From the NCBI GenBank assembly GCA_000708835.1, contig DF237096.1, forward strand, positions 104,401 through 168,400: a DNA stretch of 64,000 nt. Direction: 5' to 3'. Shown piece by piece: positions 13,141 through 25,200 of this stretch. Origin of the DNA: Klebsormidium nitens. Lineage: Eukaryota; Streptophyta; Klebsormidiophyceae; Klebsormidiales; Klebsormidiaceae. Under the pieces are notes generated by a model. That model ran no database searches, was not told where the DNA came from, and saw only the letters and a program-made list of their open reading frames with translations. Each line of letters opens with the position of its first letter. Position 1 is the first letter of the stretch. Made by a program: the position numbers and the translations under genes.

Positions 13141-16100
13141 ATGGCCCTTGCGTCCGGAAGGATGCGTCTGCAGCCACTTCTTAGGCAAGGCGCCAGGCTC
13201 GCAGCAAGCCTGCAAACGAGCGGCAGAGGCGCTGCTGCTCTGGAAGGGGATGCTTTTTCAGCAGCATCGCTGGCAACTGAAAGGCCAGCGGCAGTGACCG
13301 CCACATGGGGACGCTCGCTTGGCACAGCCGCTGCTTTGGCTGATGGTAAGGCGTACTTAAAAGGAAAAGATATCAGTGATAGCCGTAACTACGGATTCTG
13401 CAGCTGCAGCTCGGGGCAAGAACACTAGCCACAGGTCTGATGCAAGAAGAGAGGATTTCAAGAGATTTGTGTGGCCCTGATTTGAGGGTGCCAGTCCTTT
13501 GAAGGGCCGAGTTAAGGGGGGTTTTGTCAATCTGATGTTCTTCCATGCTAGCAATCTACGCCGTTGGCAATATCCGCAATGCTGTGGATTGTTGGACCAG
13601 CTGCCAGTGAAGCAGGCGTGTCCTTGAGTCTTTGCTATCTTACTGGTGGCTTGGTGGTGCATGCCTAAAGTTTTCCTTGCACCATCAAGTCCAGCCTTGG
13701 TGCATCTTTCATGTTTCTAATCTGCAACCCTCGGGAGATGAAGAATGTAAATTCCAAGTTTTCTTTTATATCATCAAGTGGACTTTTCATGGTTATCATC
13801 AAGATCTCAACAAATAATGAAGAACATAGATTGTACGCTTAGTGTATTCATCTGGTGTAGACACCGAAAAAGCAGTGAAATTTGTGAATGCTGGAAAGCT
13901 CAGGCCCCAATGATCTGAGCATGTATAGATAACTCTTGGCAATAGGTTTAGTTGGTATGTTTTTGCAATCAGAGAGAAGAGTATTGCACCTCTTTAAGCA
14001 CCCGGTGTGCTTTGCGCGCAGCTTACAGGACTAATTCATTCGCACCACCTCTTAGCAGACAAGGTCATCGCATCGTGCATGACACCAGTTTCCAACGTTC
14101 CAAGAACTGTTTTTACTTTGCCTGGTTTTCTGTCTACCTCTGTTTGCCTGGTTTTCTGTCTACCTCTGTTTCGTTAAAGCGACCTACATATAACAAGTAA
14201 CTACAGAGTCGCTCATACTCTTCCTTACCCTTCTGTTTCATACAGACCGATCACACATCATAAGTAGTTCAAGAAACACCTTTTCATCAGCATCATAATG
14301 CCTTTCATATTTTGCAGAGGAGCCCCCTCCCGCTGCTCAGCCTCCTGCTGAGGACGAGGAAGAGGTTGGCATCAACCTAAAAGGCGTGCACATGCTGGGG
14401 AGGCCGCTCTATCTGGACATGCAGGCAACCACGCCGGTTGACCCCCGCGTGCTCGACGCCATGCTGCCATACTACTTAGATCAGGTGAGACTGGAGGTTT
14501 TCTTTGCCCGTTGATTGCTGAGGTGGTCCCTGTACTTCTCGACAGGAACCATGCAAGTGCCCCTGCGTTCGTTGGACCTTGAGTCCTCCTGTCGTGTGTG
14601 ATGCGATGAGGAAAATTGTCATCGCCTTGAAGGAACTCTCCAGAGGGAAAGCAGTTTAACTGATCAGTGGGGGCGATGGAGCGCGGGGGCGATGGACCGC
14701 GAAGATGTCGATGCTTGGATGCAAACGGATTAGAAATCTGAAGCCGATTGATATGTCTGCGCTGCGGTGCCGATTGTGTATCTATGAAAATGTGTTGTTG
14801 GCCACTTATGTCAACTTCACACCGTAAAGGATCATGATTCCATTGAGTAGAGGGCAGGAGTGACAGTTAGTGCCAATCTGAAAAGTTTCTAGACGTGCAT
14901 TTTGAGATCCCCCTCCTACTGGTCAGGGATGCTGATTGTTCTTTCCCTCCCCGCATGCAGTATGGCAACCCACACTCAAGGACGCACATGTATGGGTGGG
15001 AGAGTGAGAGCGCGGTGGAAAAGGCTAGACAGGTGAGGTCTTCTTGCGGTTCCCTTCTGCTAGAAATTGCTTCAGGCAGGCCTCATGTTTACTCTCGATG
15101 CTTTGTCTATGTTGATGCCAAAGCAAGCTGCTTGAAGTGAGGATTGTCGGATCAAAGTTGATCTCGTGTTGTGGCGATTCTGGGACCAGCTTCTCGTTTG
15201 ATGAATCAGAGTTGCTTCCGTCCAACTTTGGGCCCCTGTTGAGGGATCAGAGTCACTTCCGCCCGACTTTGGGCCCCTCTTCCATCGTGGACATCCTGTT
15301 CTCCGCCGGCTCAGTCACTTTCAATCTGTAGATGTTAATCCTCTCCTTAACCCGCTCTTCTTACCTTTCTACAGCAAGTGGCTGACCTGATTGGCGCCAG
15401 CCCCAAGGAGATTGTCTTCACCTCAGGCGCGACTGAGTCCAACAACATCGCGACCAAGGGCGTGGCCCACTTCTACAAGGGCAAGAAGCGCCACATCATC
15501 ACCACGCAGACGGACCACAAGTGCGTGCTCGACTCCTGCCGGTACCTTCAGCAGGAAGTGAGCACTTCTCAACTTACCTGACCTCAGGAGAAGTTTCCTG
15601 TTTGTTGATCTGTTATGGCAACGACTCAGGTTTAGGTTTCTATTTCTCCTGTGGAAGCCGTTGAATTTAGTCCTTTGTATGAGCGCTTACTTCTGCCGTC
15701 TTTTCCTGCTTTATCCGTGTCTAAGCAGGGGAAGGGGTCTTCTTGGGGCTGCGTCCCGTTACAGATCCTCCCGTGCTTTGAACGGATGCTGAAGCTTTCG
15801 CAACGAACTTTCCAGCAAAGCACGGCGGCTTGTTATTCTGCATTTTCCTGAAGCAGAGCATGCCGTAACCACGAGCAGAAAACTGTTCAAGCGCCTATCG
15901 GACGCCCCTTCACGACCTCGTTTTGTTTCCCTGCAGGGCTTCGACCTGACGTACCTTTCCATCAAGCAGGACGGTTGAATCGAACCCGAGCTCCTGAAGA
16001 ACAGCATCACTACACATTTCCAGACTCTTGATTAGTGTCTATCGAACGCCTGCTTACGACGCCGCTTCGTGCCTTTTGCAGGGCTTCGACGTGACGTACC

Positions 16101-19100
16101 TTCCCGTCAAGCAGGACGGGCTGATCGACCTAGAGCTTCTCAAAAACACCATCACCCCCGAGACGGTGCTCGTGTCGGTGATGGCGGTCAACAACGAGAT
16201 CGGGGTGGTGCAGCCGCTGGCAGAGATCGGGCAGATCTGCAGGGAAAGGAAGGTCTTTTTCCATACGGACGCAGCGCAGGTGAGGGGGTCTGAAAGTACA
16301 CAATTGCTGACAGCCATTCAGCAACTTCTCCTGAGCCTCTCAGCCCTACTAAGTCTGACCCCCGGCATCATGACGTTATTTGGAAGGTCAGAAATGTTAG
16401 GTTGATTACGCGCTGTCTGTCCTAGGTGAAACGGCTTTTTGGCGTTTCTCGCAGTGGAGACTCAAGTTTGGCTCTTGATTTGAGCGGCCGCTTTGTCGGC
16501 AGTGCGGAAGTCGGAGTACTTATGAATCGTCGAGGTGGCTGCTAAGATTGCCGGTGCGAAAATAGAAGCTAAAGCGGCTGTGTACACCACCGAACTCAAG
16601 GAAATGTAACGCAAGGAGTGCTGCTACGTGAGCGAATTTTGACTACCTCGTCGAGAAGCAAGTTTAGGTTTCTTCCAGTTGATGGTTTACGAGATTTGAG
16701 GAGACTCAATCTGATTCTTCGCCGTAAAGTAAGGTTTCCTGCCTTCCCTCCTGTTGTACGATCCTGAAGTCTACATTGTCCTCGTGTCTGATTAGAGCTC
16801 TACTGCGCCGACTTTCTTGGTTATCCAAACCTTGAAAGCCGGGACACAATAGGACCCATAGATTTGCTCTTTGCGCACGCCAGCACGTTCTTCCCGCCAC
16901 CTGATACTCACTCCCTACACATGCTCCTACGGATACCAACTTCGTCTGTTCTTGGCAGGCCGCAGGGAAGATTCCGGTAGACGTGGACACGCACATTTCC
17001 TCAAAACCTGCATGTCTTCTCCAGACGTCTAATACTCTTTGAACATTCAGATCCGCTAACCAACCTGTGTTTGGCAGGCCGCGGGGAAGATCCCGGTCGA
17101 CGTGGACGCTATGAAGATCGACCTCATGTCGCTGAGCGGCCACAAGCTGTACGGCCCCAAGGGCGTCGGCGCGCTCTACATCCGGCGCCGCCCGCGCGTG
17201 CGCATCGAGGCGCAGATGAGCGGGGGCGGCCAGGAGCGGGGCCTGCGCAGCGGCACCATTCCGACGCCGCTCGTCGTGGGCTTCGGGGCGGCGTGCAGTA
17301 TAGCACAGGAGGTGGGTCGCTTGGAATATGCTGAAGGTTGTTTTTGGGAACCTGCTGTTTTTAATGGCGCTTCCAAGGTCCTCACTGTGGCTTTGGCGCC
17401 CTATACAGGACAGCACTGGTGGTAGGCTGGTTGAGGTCCTGTTGCTTTAGTCATTGCTTCCCAGCAGCTCTCGAGTAGTGATTGCTTTCCCGCAGCTCTT
17501 GTGGCGTAGCCTCCGGGCGGCTCCCAAACTCATGCAGAAGCTGCGTTGCATGTTGTGTCGTTGGAACTAAGATTTGCGCCGTTGCTACTTTGCGTCCGCC
17601 GTGGACTCAAAGCCATTCCCGTGGACTGATATTCTGTTAAGTTGCGTCCCGAAACCGTTGTGAAATGCTTCTCACCGTTGACAGCAACGGTTCCTGCAGT
17701 GTCAAGCGATTGCTAGGCCTGCGACTCTGAGTATCTTGACCGCGTATACTGAACGAATTACAAGGAACTCGTTCGATGTGCTGCTTGATGCCCTGTACCC
17801 ACTGGTGTCAACCCCTTCCGCTTCGAAGCGCTCATCTGCTCTTGACACTGCAGGAGATGGCCCGTGACCGTGCCCACGTGGACCGGCTGTCGCAGCGGCT
17901 GCTGGACGGAATCCGGTCGAAGCTCGAGGGCGTCGTTCTGAACGGATCAGAGGAGCATCGCTACCCGGGCAACGTCAACCTGTCTTTTGCGTACGTAGAA
18001 GGTGAGCCGCGACCAGTTTTCAAGCTCTTTGCAGCTTGCAAGCATTTGGAGCGAAGTAATCTTAAGAGGGCACTCTCTGTTGGACTGGCTGGAGCGTAAT
18101 TCTTATAAGGGGGCACTTTGTTGGATTGCCTGAAGGGAAATCTGCTGGGGAGATTCCTTATCAGCAACTCTACTGCAGTCACGCATGCTGAAATGGAACA
18201 ACGGTGTGTTCGTGTTCCGATTGACCGAGTCAGTCGGGCTGAATACGAGTACTTACTGGGAGCTGCAAGTTTAACAATGTGTGCGAAGTTTGCGGAGTTG
18301 ATTGTTTCGAGTCACTTCCGACGAGCTTGTTAAGTGGAGGTGGTGTCCTAACTCCCGTTGGCCGACGTCGTCCGAATGTCGAGTGGGAGTCCAATCTGCC
18401 CGCCCTTGGTTCCTCGAAAAGTCCCCAGCGAGTAGAAGAGCATTATTAAGCGGCATCGATCATCGCACGAGAGGCTGCGCTTCTGCTCTTGTTTCTCGTC
18501 TTCGTTTTATTGTACAAGAGTACGTTGAGGGTATTGAGCCTTTATCGTCCTTTAGTCACTCAAATCAGAGGCTGTGCAAAGCACGATACGCCGGAAGTCT
18601 GCTCCGTCTCACAGTGCTGGGCGAGAAGCCCCGGATGCACTTTAAAGAACTGACTGGTTAGTTCAACGTATTCGAAGATTGTTTCGGCAGGGACAGCGTG
18701 GACCTGCAGATGAACTCCACTTTCGTCGTTTTTGTGTTCGTATGTCTACATGATTTTCGAAAGCTATCCGCTTCCATAACACTTTGTACTCATCGATCAT
18801 TTTCTTGACCAGGTGAGAGCCTGCTGTGTATGTATACGAAGGTTTCGTATATTGTCTGCTTTCTTCATACCCGTTTATCATATCTATCAGGTGAGAGCCT
18901 GCTGATGGGGCTCAAGGAAGTCGCCGTCTCCAGCGGGAGCGCGTGCACGAGCGCCAGCCTGGAGCCCAGCTACGTCCTCCGGGCGCTCGGGGTCGAAGAA
19001 GACATGGCGCACACGTCTATCCGATTCGGTGTCGGACGGTTCACGACCGAGGAGGAGATCGATCGTGCAGTCGAGCTGACGGTCGCGCAGGTGAACAAGC

Positions 19101-19177
19101 TGCGGGAGCTGAGCCCGCTCTGGGAGATGGTCCAGGAGGGGATAGACATAAAGAGCATCCAGTGGGCGCAGCACTAG
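13141..19177 (+). CDS. NFS1: Mitochondrial cysteine desulfurase
   Basis: Eight exons, all in phase: 13141-13345, 14318-14484, 14961-15032, 15375-15557, 16082-16279, 17078-17311, 17854-18001 and 18891-19177 (1494 nt, 497 residues). Exon 1 is an Arg/Leu/Ala-rich mitochondrial presequence. The enzyme is a PLP-dependent class V aminotransferase fold that takes sulfur from cysteine and passes it to the ISCU scaffold for Fe-S cluster building. Visible landmarks are [12 protein letters not shown] and YGNPHSRTH, the cofactor motif SGATESNN, the TDHK histidine (about 196), the PLP lysine in LSGHK (about 298), the active-site cysteine in [10 protein letters not shown] (about 421) and the C-terminal ISCU-binding tail ending SIQWAQH. 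Introns 4, 5 and 7 each hold a decayed copy of the start of the next exon. It is divergently paired with COA1. Confidence 0.95.
14117..14168. repeat. Tandem repeat, 2 x 26 bp, in NFS1 intron 1
   Basis: Two identical, adjacent 26-base copies (14117-14142, 14143-14168), pyrimidine-rich and beginning TTTGCCTGG. Confidence 0.9.
14669..14700. repeat. Tandem repeat, 2 x 16 bp, in NFS1 intron 2
   Basis: Two adjacent copies of a 16-base unit beginning GGGGGCGATGGA, with one difference between them. Confidence 0.85.
15205..15285. repeat. Tandem repeat, 2 x 41 bp, in NFS1 intron 3
   Basis: Two diverged copies with period 41; both contain ATCAGAGT and ACTTTGGGCCCCT. Confidence 0.85.
15908..16020 (+). 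repeat. Ghost copy of the 5' part of NFS1 exon 5
   Basis: An acceptor-like CTGCAG at 15931-15936 is followed from 15937 by about 75 bases closely matching the start of exon 5 at 16082 (GGCTTCGACCTGACGTAC here, GGCTTCGACGTGACGTAC in the exon). The copy carries TGA at 15976-15978 in the exon frame, so it cannot be a working alternative exon. The upstream pyrimidine tract is copied too. Offset 145 bases. Confidence 0.9.
16930..17005 (+). repeat. Ghost copy of the 5' part of NFS1 exon 6
   Basis: The acceptor-like TTGGCAG ends at 16958 and is followed by a copy of the exon 6 start (GCCGCAGGGAAGATTCCGGT against GCCGCGGGGAAGATCCCGGT at 17078). Similarity stops after about 40 bases of exon. The pre-acceptor sequence, with ACCAACTTCGTCTGTTCTTGG, also resembles that before the real exon. 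Offset 119 bases. Confidence 0.88.
18790..18826 (+). repeat. Short ghost copy of the NFS1 exon 8 start
   Basis: After ACCAG at 18808-18812 there are 14 bases (GTGAGAGCCTGCTG) identical to the first 14 bases of exon 8 at 18891. The preceding tract resembles the real acceptor tract. Offset 78 bases. Confidence 0.75.
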
Positions 19178-20719
19178 GTGCGGCCGCGTCAGCGTAGGGC
19201 GGGGGAGTCAGGATGCGGTCTGTTCGGAGAGTCGATCAAAATGAACTCTTTGGCATTCCGATCATGGGGACAGACTAGACTCGTTCTTTGTGAACGCGAG
19301 GTGCAAGCGGAGTCCACGGGGGGCTATTGGGCGGGACATACGTTACCATCGCAGCCATTTCGTCTCTTTGAAACGACAGCTCCCATCAAAGGGCATGGGG
19401 TTTATTGCCATACGTTACCAGTAGGATCACTATTCTGCCAGACACATGGCTCTCGGTCTTTGTTGGAGGCGCGCATCATCGCCCTACTTTCGCACTGAGT
19501 AGTGCACAGTAGGATCATGATGCGTTGCCTTCCAAATCGCAAATCATTGTAGCGCTAAGCTATCAAAGAACGAGTTATTCTGGGGGTCGTTTCAGAGGCC
19601 ATTCAGCGACGGTTCAGTTCGTTTGAACCATACCGTTCAAGTTTGAATATCAAACGTTAGGTTGCCATTGAATGCACTCAAGTAATGCCGCGCCGGCAAG
19701 TCTCATGCATCAGAGGCCTTGATTGAGACGGTCTCGTAGTATGCAATCAAGCCTTTGAGCTTGTTGGAGCGGAGATGAACGAAAGCCATTTTCCAATGCG
19801 CAGTGAGCCATGGGCGGTCGCCTGGTCGTTTATTATCGTGTACTTCATGACCTGGCGTGCATGTGTGCTGACGGTTTTTAAAAACTCATTGAGTTCGTCT
19901 TGATACTACCACTACCCGTGATGTGGGACGCTATGAATGCTTACTATCACTACCCGTGATGTGGGACGCTATGAATGCTTCTTATTATGATACCATTGCA
20001 CAAGGCATGGGGCCGATAGGGCCGGCCCCCAAGAAATAAAGTTTGGCACCGATTGCATGTCTGTGTGTTCTTCTGACTCTGCAGCGGTATGGTGCAATAT
20101 CGACTGCAAGTAATGTTCGATAAACAACACCCCATAACTCCTAGAAGCACTAGATCATTCACTGAGTAGTAGTAGACTATAATGAAATATTTGGTGTGCT
20201 ACTGACCGTGCCAACCTTATATGCGACGGGCGACCACACTTTGAAACTCGAGACATTAGATGGCTGCTTGCGAGCTATTGCGAATATGGACTTAAAAATT
20301 GTGGTCTGCATTCTGGAGAGCAGAGCAGATGAGGCAATCTGCCGGCAATCCAAATGCAAGAGCTTACGCCTTGCTTACGCAGCTTCAAAGGCAGATGCTG
20401 TGTGGAACATCAGAACATGTTATAAGAAACACAATATGGAATGCCTTCCCTGTATGCAGAGCTGCCTTGCAGCCACTCAAGCAAGGTCGGATTGCGTTCG
20501 CTTGCTACAAGCCTTTTAATGCTGCCCATGCGCCATAGGCACTGGCCGTTGCTTCCACCCTTTTGGTGAATTCGAGTTACTTCCGGGGCCAAGCCTCTGA
20601 CTCGTGTACTGCAGGTCTGATTGGCGATCGCTTATTTGAACTCTGTGGCAATTATTCTAGACATGCGGAGCAGCGGATCCCAAGTCAGCAGCGCAGCGCC
20701 AGCAACAAAGTGGCAGCTC
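19178..20719. other. Intergenic, no gene seen
   Basis: The 3' flank of NFS1 has no open frame that looks like a protein. It contains one perfect-looking 38-base tandem duplication, listed separately. Confidence 0.5.
19904..19979. repeat. Tandem repeat, 2 x 38 bp
   Basis: Two near-identical adjacent copies (19904-19941 and 19942-19979) containing CACTACCCGTGATGTGGGAC. Confidence 0.9.
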
Positions 20720-21079
20720 CTAAGGCAACTTGTTGAAAAACACCAACCAAGGTGTTAGGCTAGCCGTTCGCTTCGTGAACGGCCTCCCCTTGTTCTTGTT
20801 GTGGCAGAAGCGAACTGCTTTCTTAAAGTGGTCCATAAGGTCGTCGCCTTCAGGGAGACCATCTTTCCTCGCATTTGTGCGTGCGAAGTACCACAGCATG
20901 TAGAGTTGCAATCCAGCGTCTATGTCCTTCGTTGCCAAATCTTCTATATCAGCCAAAAACTTCTTGTGCTCAGCGAGTGACAGATCCTGTCGGACCGCAG
21001 TGTCCCCCATGTTCCTGACGTGTCCTGTCCTGATATTAGCTTCCTTCTCCTGACTCTCTTGATGGCCTCCTTCCGCCAT
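20720..21079 (-). CDS. Hypothetical protein, 119 aa
   Basis: An uninterrupted frame runs from ATG at 21079 to a stop at 20720. The product starts MAEGGHQESQEKEANIRTGH, is hydrophilic and charged with a helix-like centre (LADIEDLATKDIDAGLQLYM), and has a basic end (HNKNKGRPFTKRTA). No signal peptide, membrane segment or known family is recognised. It stands alone between NFS1 and the hydrolase. The composition is more protein-like than that of nearby chance frames, but it may be chance or an exon of a larger gene. Confidence 0.3.
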   Translation of the reverse strand: MAEGGHQESQEKEANIRTGHVRNMGDTAVRQDLSLAEHKKFLADIEDLATKDIDAGLQLYMLWYFARTNARKDGLPEGDDLMDHFKKAVRFCHNKNKGRPFTKRTASLTPWLVFFNKLP

Positions 21080-22290
21080 AGGACATTGCTATATGACTTA
21101 AGTGTGACTTAAGTCGCTTCTTATGGTTCAAAGCCAAAAGATCAAATCATCACCTCAAAATCCTAGTGCTTCACATCGTTGCGGATGACTCTAGTATGAT
21201 GCACTGCATGTTCGCGCATGTGTCGGATGATCGTCGGCGCTCTCAGTGGCATATCGACGAGGCCGGGCCGCGCGGCGGCCGCTCTGCAACTTTCCAAAAC
21301 CCTGCCCGGATGTCCACGTGTCATCCACTGTGCTTTTGAAACATGACCGCCGGCCGACGTCACACCTGTCCAATTTTCCAAGTAGAATGCGGTTCGTGCG
21401 GCCACCAAATTTAAGTCTGACCAATGTACGGCTCTGAGCAAACAACCGGCAGACAGGAAGGTGCCAGACGCCTGGCGGCTCTGCCGCTGCGCAAGAAATG
21501 CTGCCCTGCAGTAGTCCTAGTGCGAACGGCATTGGCACAGCTGCCAGCAGCTGGTGAGCTGCGTCTTCTTGGCACTTGCAGACTGTTGGCAGCGCGTCTG
21601 CACGTCACCAGCTTTGAACAGGTTGATGAGCTTTACCTAGTTGCAGGTTTAGCTTTTCAGCAGATTTCACACGTTGCCGTGGCCACCAGGACGACCTGCA
21701 TTTACAGAGCTTTGTTGCGGGAGATCTAAGCGCATCAGGTTCAATCTTTGATCAGGCAAGTCCCTATATTTGTCAGTGCTCACATAATGCGTTTGGTTTT
21801 GTCAGACAGGGGAACAAGGTTCCGCACCCAGTTGTTTCTGCTTTCTTAGTGACAAAGATGACACTTGTGGAAAGGGAAGACTTTTGTGACAGATTGGCCA
21901 CATTCCGGGCTGGTATCAGTGCTTCCCCAGGTGTTGTGGAATCAGGGTGACAAGGTCTGTGCAATCTTGAAAGCACCACTTGATGAGATGCCTTAGGAGG
22001 CCAGAGTCTGGCAGTGCAATTTAAGCAGCTCATATTTATGCACTGGTATCTGTACTGCTCGTGATTTCATTTGAAGGTTACAGATAAGAAACTTTGTTTG
22101 ATGAGAAGTGCTCATCTGCTCTCAAAAGGGTGGTAAGTACTTACCCTCATCATAAGGGGCTGAATGGGTCAAACACACATCCTTTACTTAAGTTGATCAG
22201 TACTCATCAACTTGCAGTCAGTCAAGGAAGCACTTTCACCAACAGTGCATTTCTTGTAGCAGAGGCGTCAGCTGACTCCGGGCTGACATC
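21080..22290. other. Intergenic, no gene seen
   Basis: The upstream flank of the hydrolase gene has short frames on both strands, none resembling a family. It should contain the hydrolase promoter. Confidence 0.4.
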
Positions 22291-25200
22291 ATGAATCCCG
22301 GTTGGGGGGACAAGCTGGCACTATGCTTAGGTGGTCTCTGCTCCCCTTGTGGTAAGTCAATCCCAGGAACTTCGTCAATCCCAGGAACTTCTGAACACTT
22401 CAAAGAACTTTTTGAAGAAAGGACTTATGTCCTTCTACCAGCTCACAAACAGTCATTCGAAGGGCTTTGGGAATTTGTTGATTAGCAAGCTTCTGCCGTC
22501 TTTTCCTTTCATCTTCATAGACTTTGCGAGAACCGATGCGGTGTCAGCTTCTTCATGACAAGCCCGCACTTCGGAATGCCAGGCGCATATGATCATTTTT
22601 TGTTGAAACATTTGAGTTACTTCTCGCACCTTTTCCAAGGTGCCTTGTTTTGCACTTACAGGCTGAAAGGCACTGCTGATGATCTAACCTGTAACTGATG
22701 AGCTACCTGACCACAATCGCGATCCTTTCTCCTCCGCTTCTTTAGAACTGATGTTCAAGTGATGACCTGGTCACAAGTGGCAAAACACCTAGTTCCTGTT
22801 CTCTTTCTCCAGGTGGTTGCCTGGGGACACCGGCCGTGCGCATGTACGGAAAGTACTTGAAAAAGCAGTTCAACAAGTGAGTGCATCTCTCGCGTTTGAA
22901 CACGGGCTCAAGTAATTCCTTATGAAGTAGTCAACTGCAGGAGGCGGCTACTTCTTGTTTCAAGCATGTGCTGGGGACGACTAGTTCCAATTGCAACGGG
23001 TCAAGTGCTTCTGTCAGCATCGCCAAAGCATCATAGGTATCTCGACAAAATCAGTCGTGTTTGTTGTCACCTTCTTGCAGATGCGTCTTTTCGCAATCAA
23101 GCTTGTCCGAGCTCTTTCTGAGGAGCTGACTGTACTCATTCCTCGGGACATCACAGTAACAGTTGAGCCACACGTTAAATTTTCAACGAGCTCACCGTAC
23201 CTCCTTTTGAGAAGCTACATATACGTCTTCCTGAGAACATCGAAGTAACTTTCCACCCATTTTTTTGTCTGCAGAGCTGGCTTGGTGGAAGAGCAGGTTG
23301 ACATCGACGGTGGCGAAACGTCGATGCACATGTGGGTCCCAAAGAAGTTTGCGGACGCAAGGAAAGGGGGCAGAACAATCGAGCAACAAAAGCAGCCGCC
23401 GGTCGTGTTGCTTCATGCTTTCGGGCCGGGGGCAATATGGCACTGGAATGCACAGGTAAGCCTTTTCAGAACGGGTCTCCAATGCACTAACAATCATCAT
23501 ACTTTGCTCCCTCTGTGGTCTTTCTAGAATCTCAATACGTTTTCCTTCCTAAAGAAGTCGTGAAGGTTAGGCTATAATGGTATATTTTGATCCGACTGAA
23601 TCGCACGTTGGGGCGTTTAGACTGACCTTTGGGAGGGTCGAAGCCCAAGCCGAGGGGAACGCTGGGTGTCTGGGTGAAGTAGGGATGTGTTCCAATTGAA
23701 ATCCTGTGGGCCTGTCGAGAGGATATATGAGAGCCCTATACGAGAGCCAAAGCCTTACGCTTAAAAAGGAAGCCTTTCAAGTAGATTGTACACGTTTCCT
23801 CTCAGCCTTCCGTCCTTTCGCAAAATCACTATGTCGGCAAGTTAGGATCATTTCGCAAGTAGCTACATAATAGCTATACTGACCGTCGCAGTTCAGTCCT
23901 TTATAAATCAACCTGGTCGCTCATCCTCTGGCAATCTATTGAAGTTCTTGAGAAGGTGTGTCAGCAGATAACGAGAGCTGGACGTCCTTTCCGGGTGATC
24001 AAAGGACCCTCTGCAGGTAGCTGACGCGTTTCATCCCCGGTCTTTTCCTTATCGGACCATATTTCGAAGAAACACCGGCATAAGCCGCCAGGCGAACACG
24101 GTACTCTAGTTCCCAGGTCAAGGTTGTTCAGGCGACATGAGGTCACATATAGCGTCCACCAACACGTCCGACATACCGTTCCTCGGCAAGCGTATGCATC
24201 AAGGAAGGCGTGCTGTCGCCACCAATGAAAATCCGGATATCCCGTTCAGATCTCGTGCAAAACGACGTACGAGACTTCTTTAACAGGTCAGACATTTCTG
24301 CGGACTGCTCGGCCCTCTTTTTTCTGACGTCCCACTTTCTGAGGAATGCGCGCACACGAGAGCAATCGAAGACAAATAGTTGCGGCCACGATCACCAAAC
24401 CACTTAAGTGACTGCGGAACAAGCCTTTCCGCAGGTCAAAGATTTTTGCAAGCGGCTCGACGTGTTCATTCCCGACCTCCCGTTCTTTGGCGAGAGCACT
24501 AGCCGCAGCAATCAGCGGTCCGAGACTTGGGAAGCGGAGTGCGTCAAAAAGGCGTTGGACCAGTACGGGGTGACCACGTTTGACGCCGTGGGCATCTCGT
24601 ATGGGGGCTTCGTGGGCTATCGGCTCGCGCAGCTGTACCCAAACAATGTAAGTGCGTTGCTTGGGTCGCTTGTTTTGATCTATTTGAGTTGCTCTAACGG
24701 CACTCCATATACTCATTACAAAGCGCGAGTCCAGGAAGTCGTTGGAAAGAAGTCCTCGACTAAGGGCTGAATACAAAAGCTGCTGTGCAACATTGCGCTG
24801 CTGATTGAACCCGCTCGACCCGCATATAGCTCATGCCTCGATATTAGTTCTTTGGCAAGGGTTGAGGCAGGATGATCGTGGTATCAGAAAGCAAAGTCTG
24901 GTTTTAAAGCCGGTCCCTGACCCAACTAGTGGGGGGGCAACCGAGTCGCACAGAGTGGTAAAGGGACATTTTCACACGGACACTTTTTCCACGATATCAA
25001 TTCCCGACCGAGCGTGCGCCTCAAAATTTTGAAGTTTTTGTCTCCAGAACCAGGAAAATTGTTGTTGGGTCTCTTTCTGATGCCTATGCGGGTATGCCCG
25101 CCTATGCCCGTTTGGAGACTGGCCATACACCGTTTGCGGTCCACTCCGCACTTTGTTTTGAGCCATGTTGGAGCAATATGTTTTGCAAGCCGTGCAGGTT

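Noticed and set aside
16706-17416. 236-codon minus-strand frame
   Set aside because: Antisense to NFS1 exon 6 and its ghost; it has no family character.
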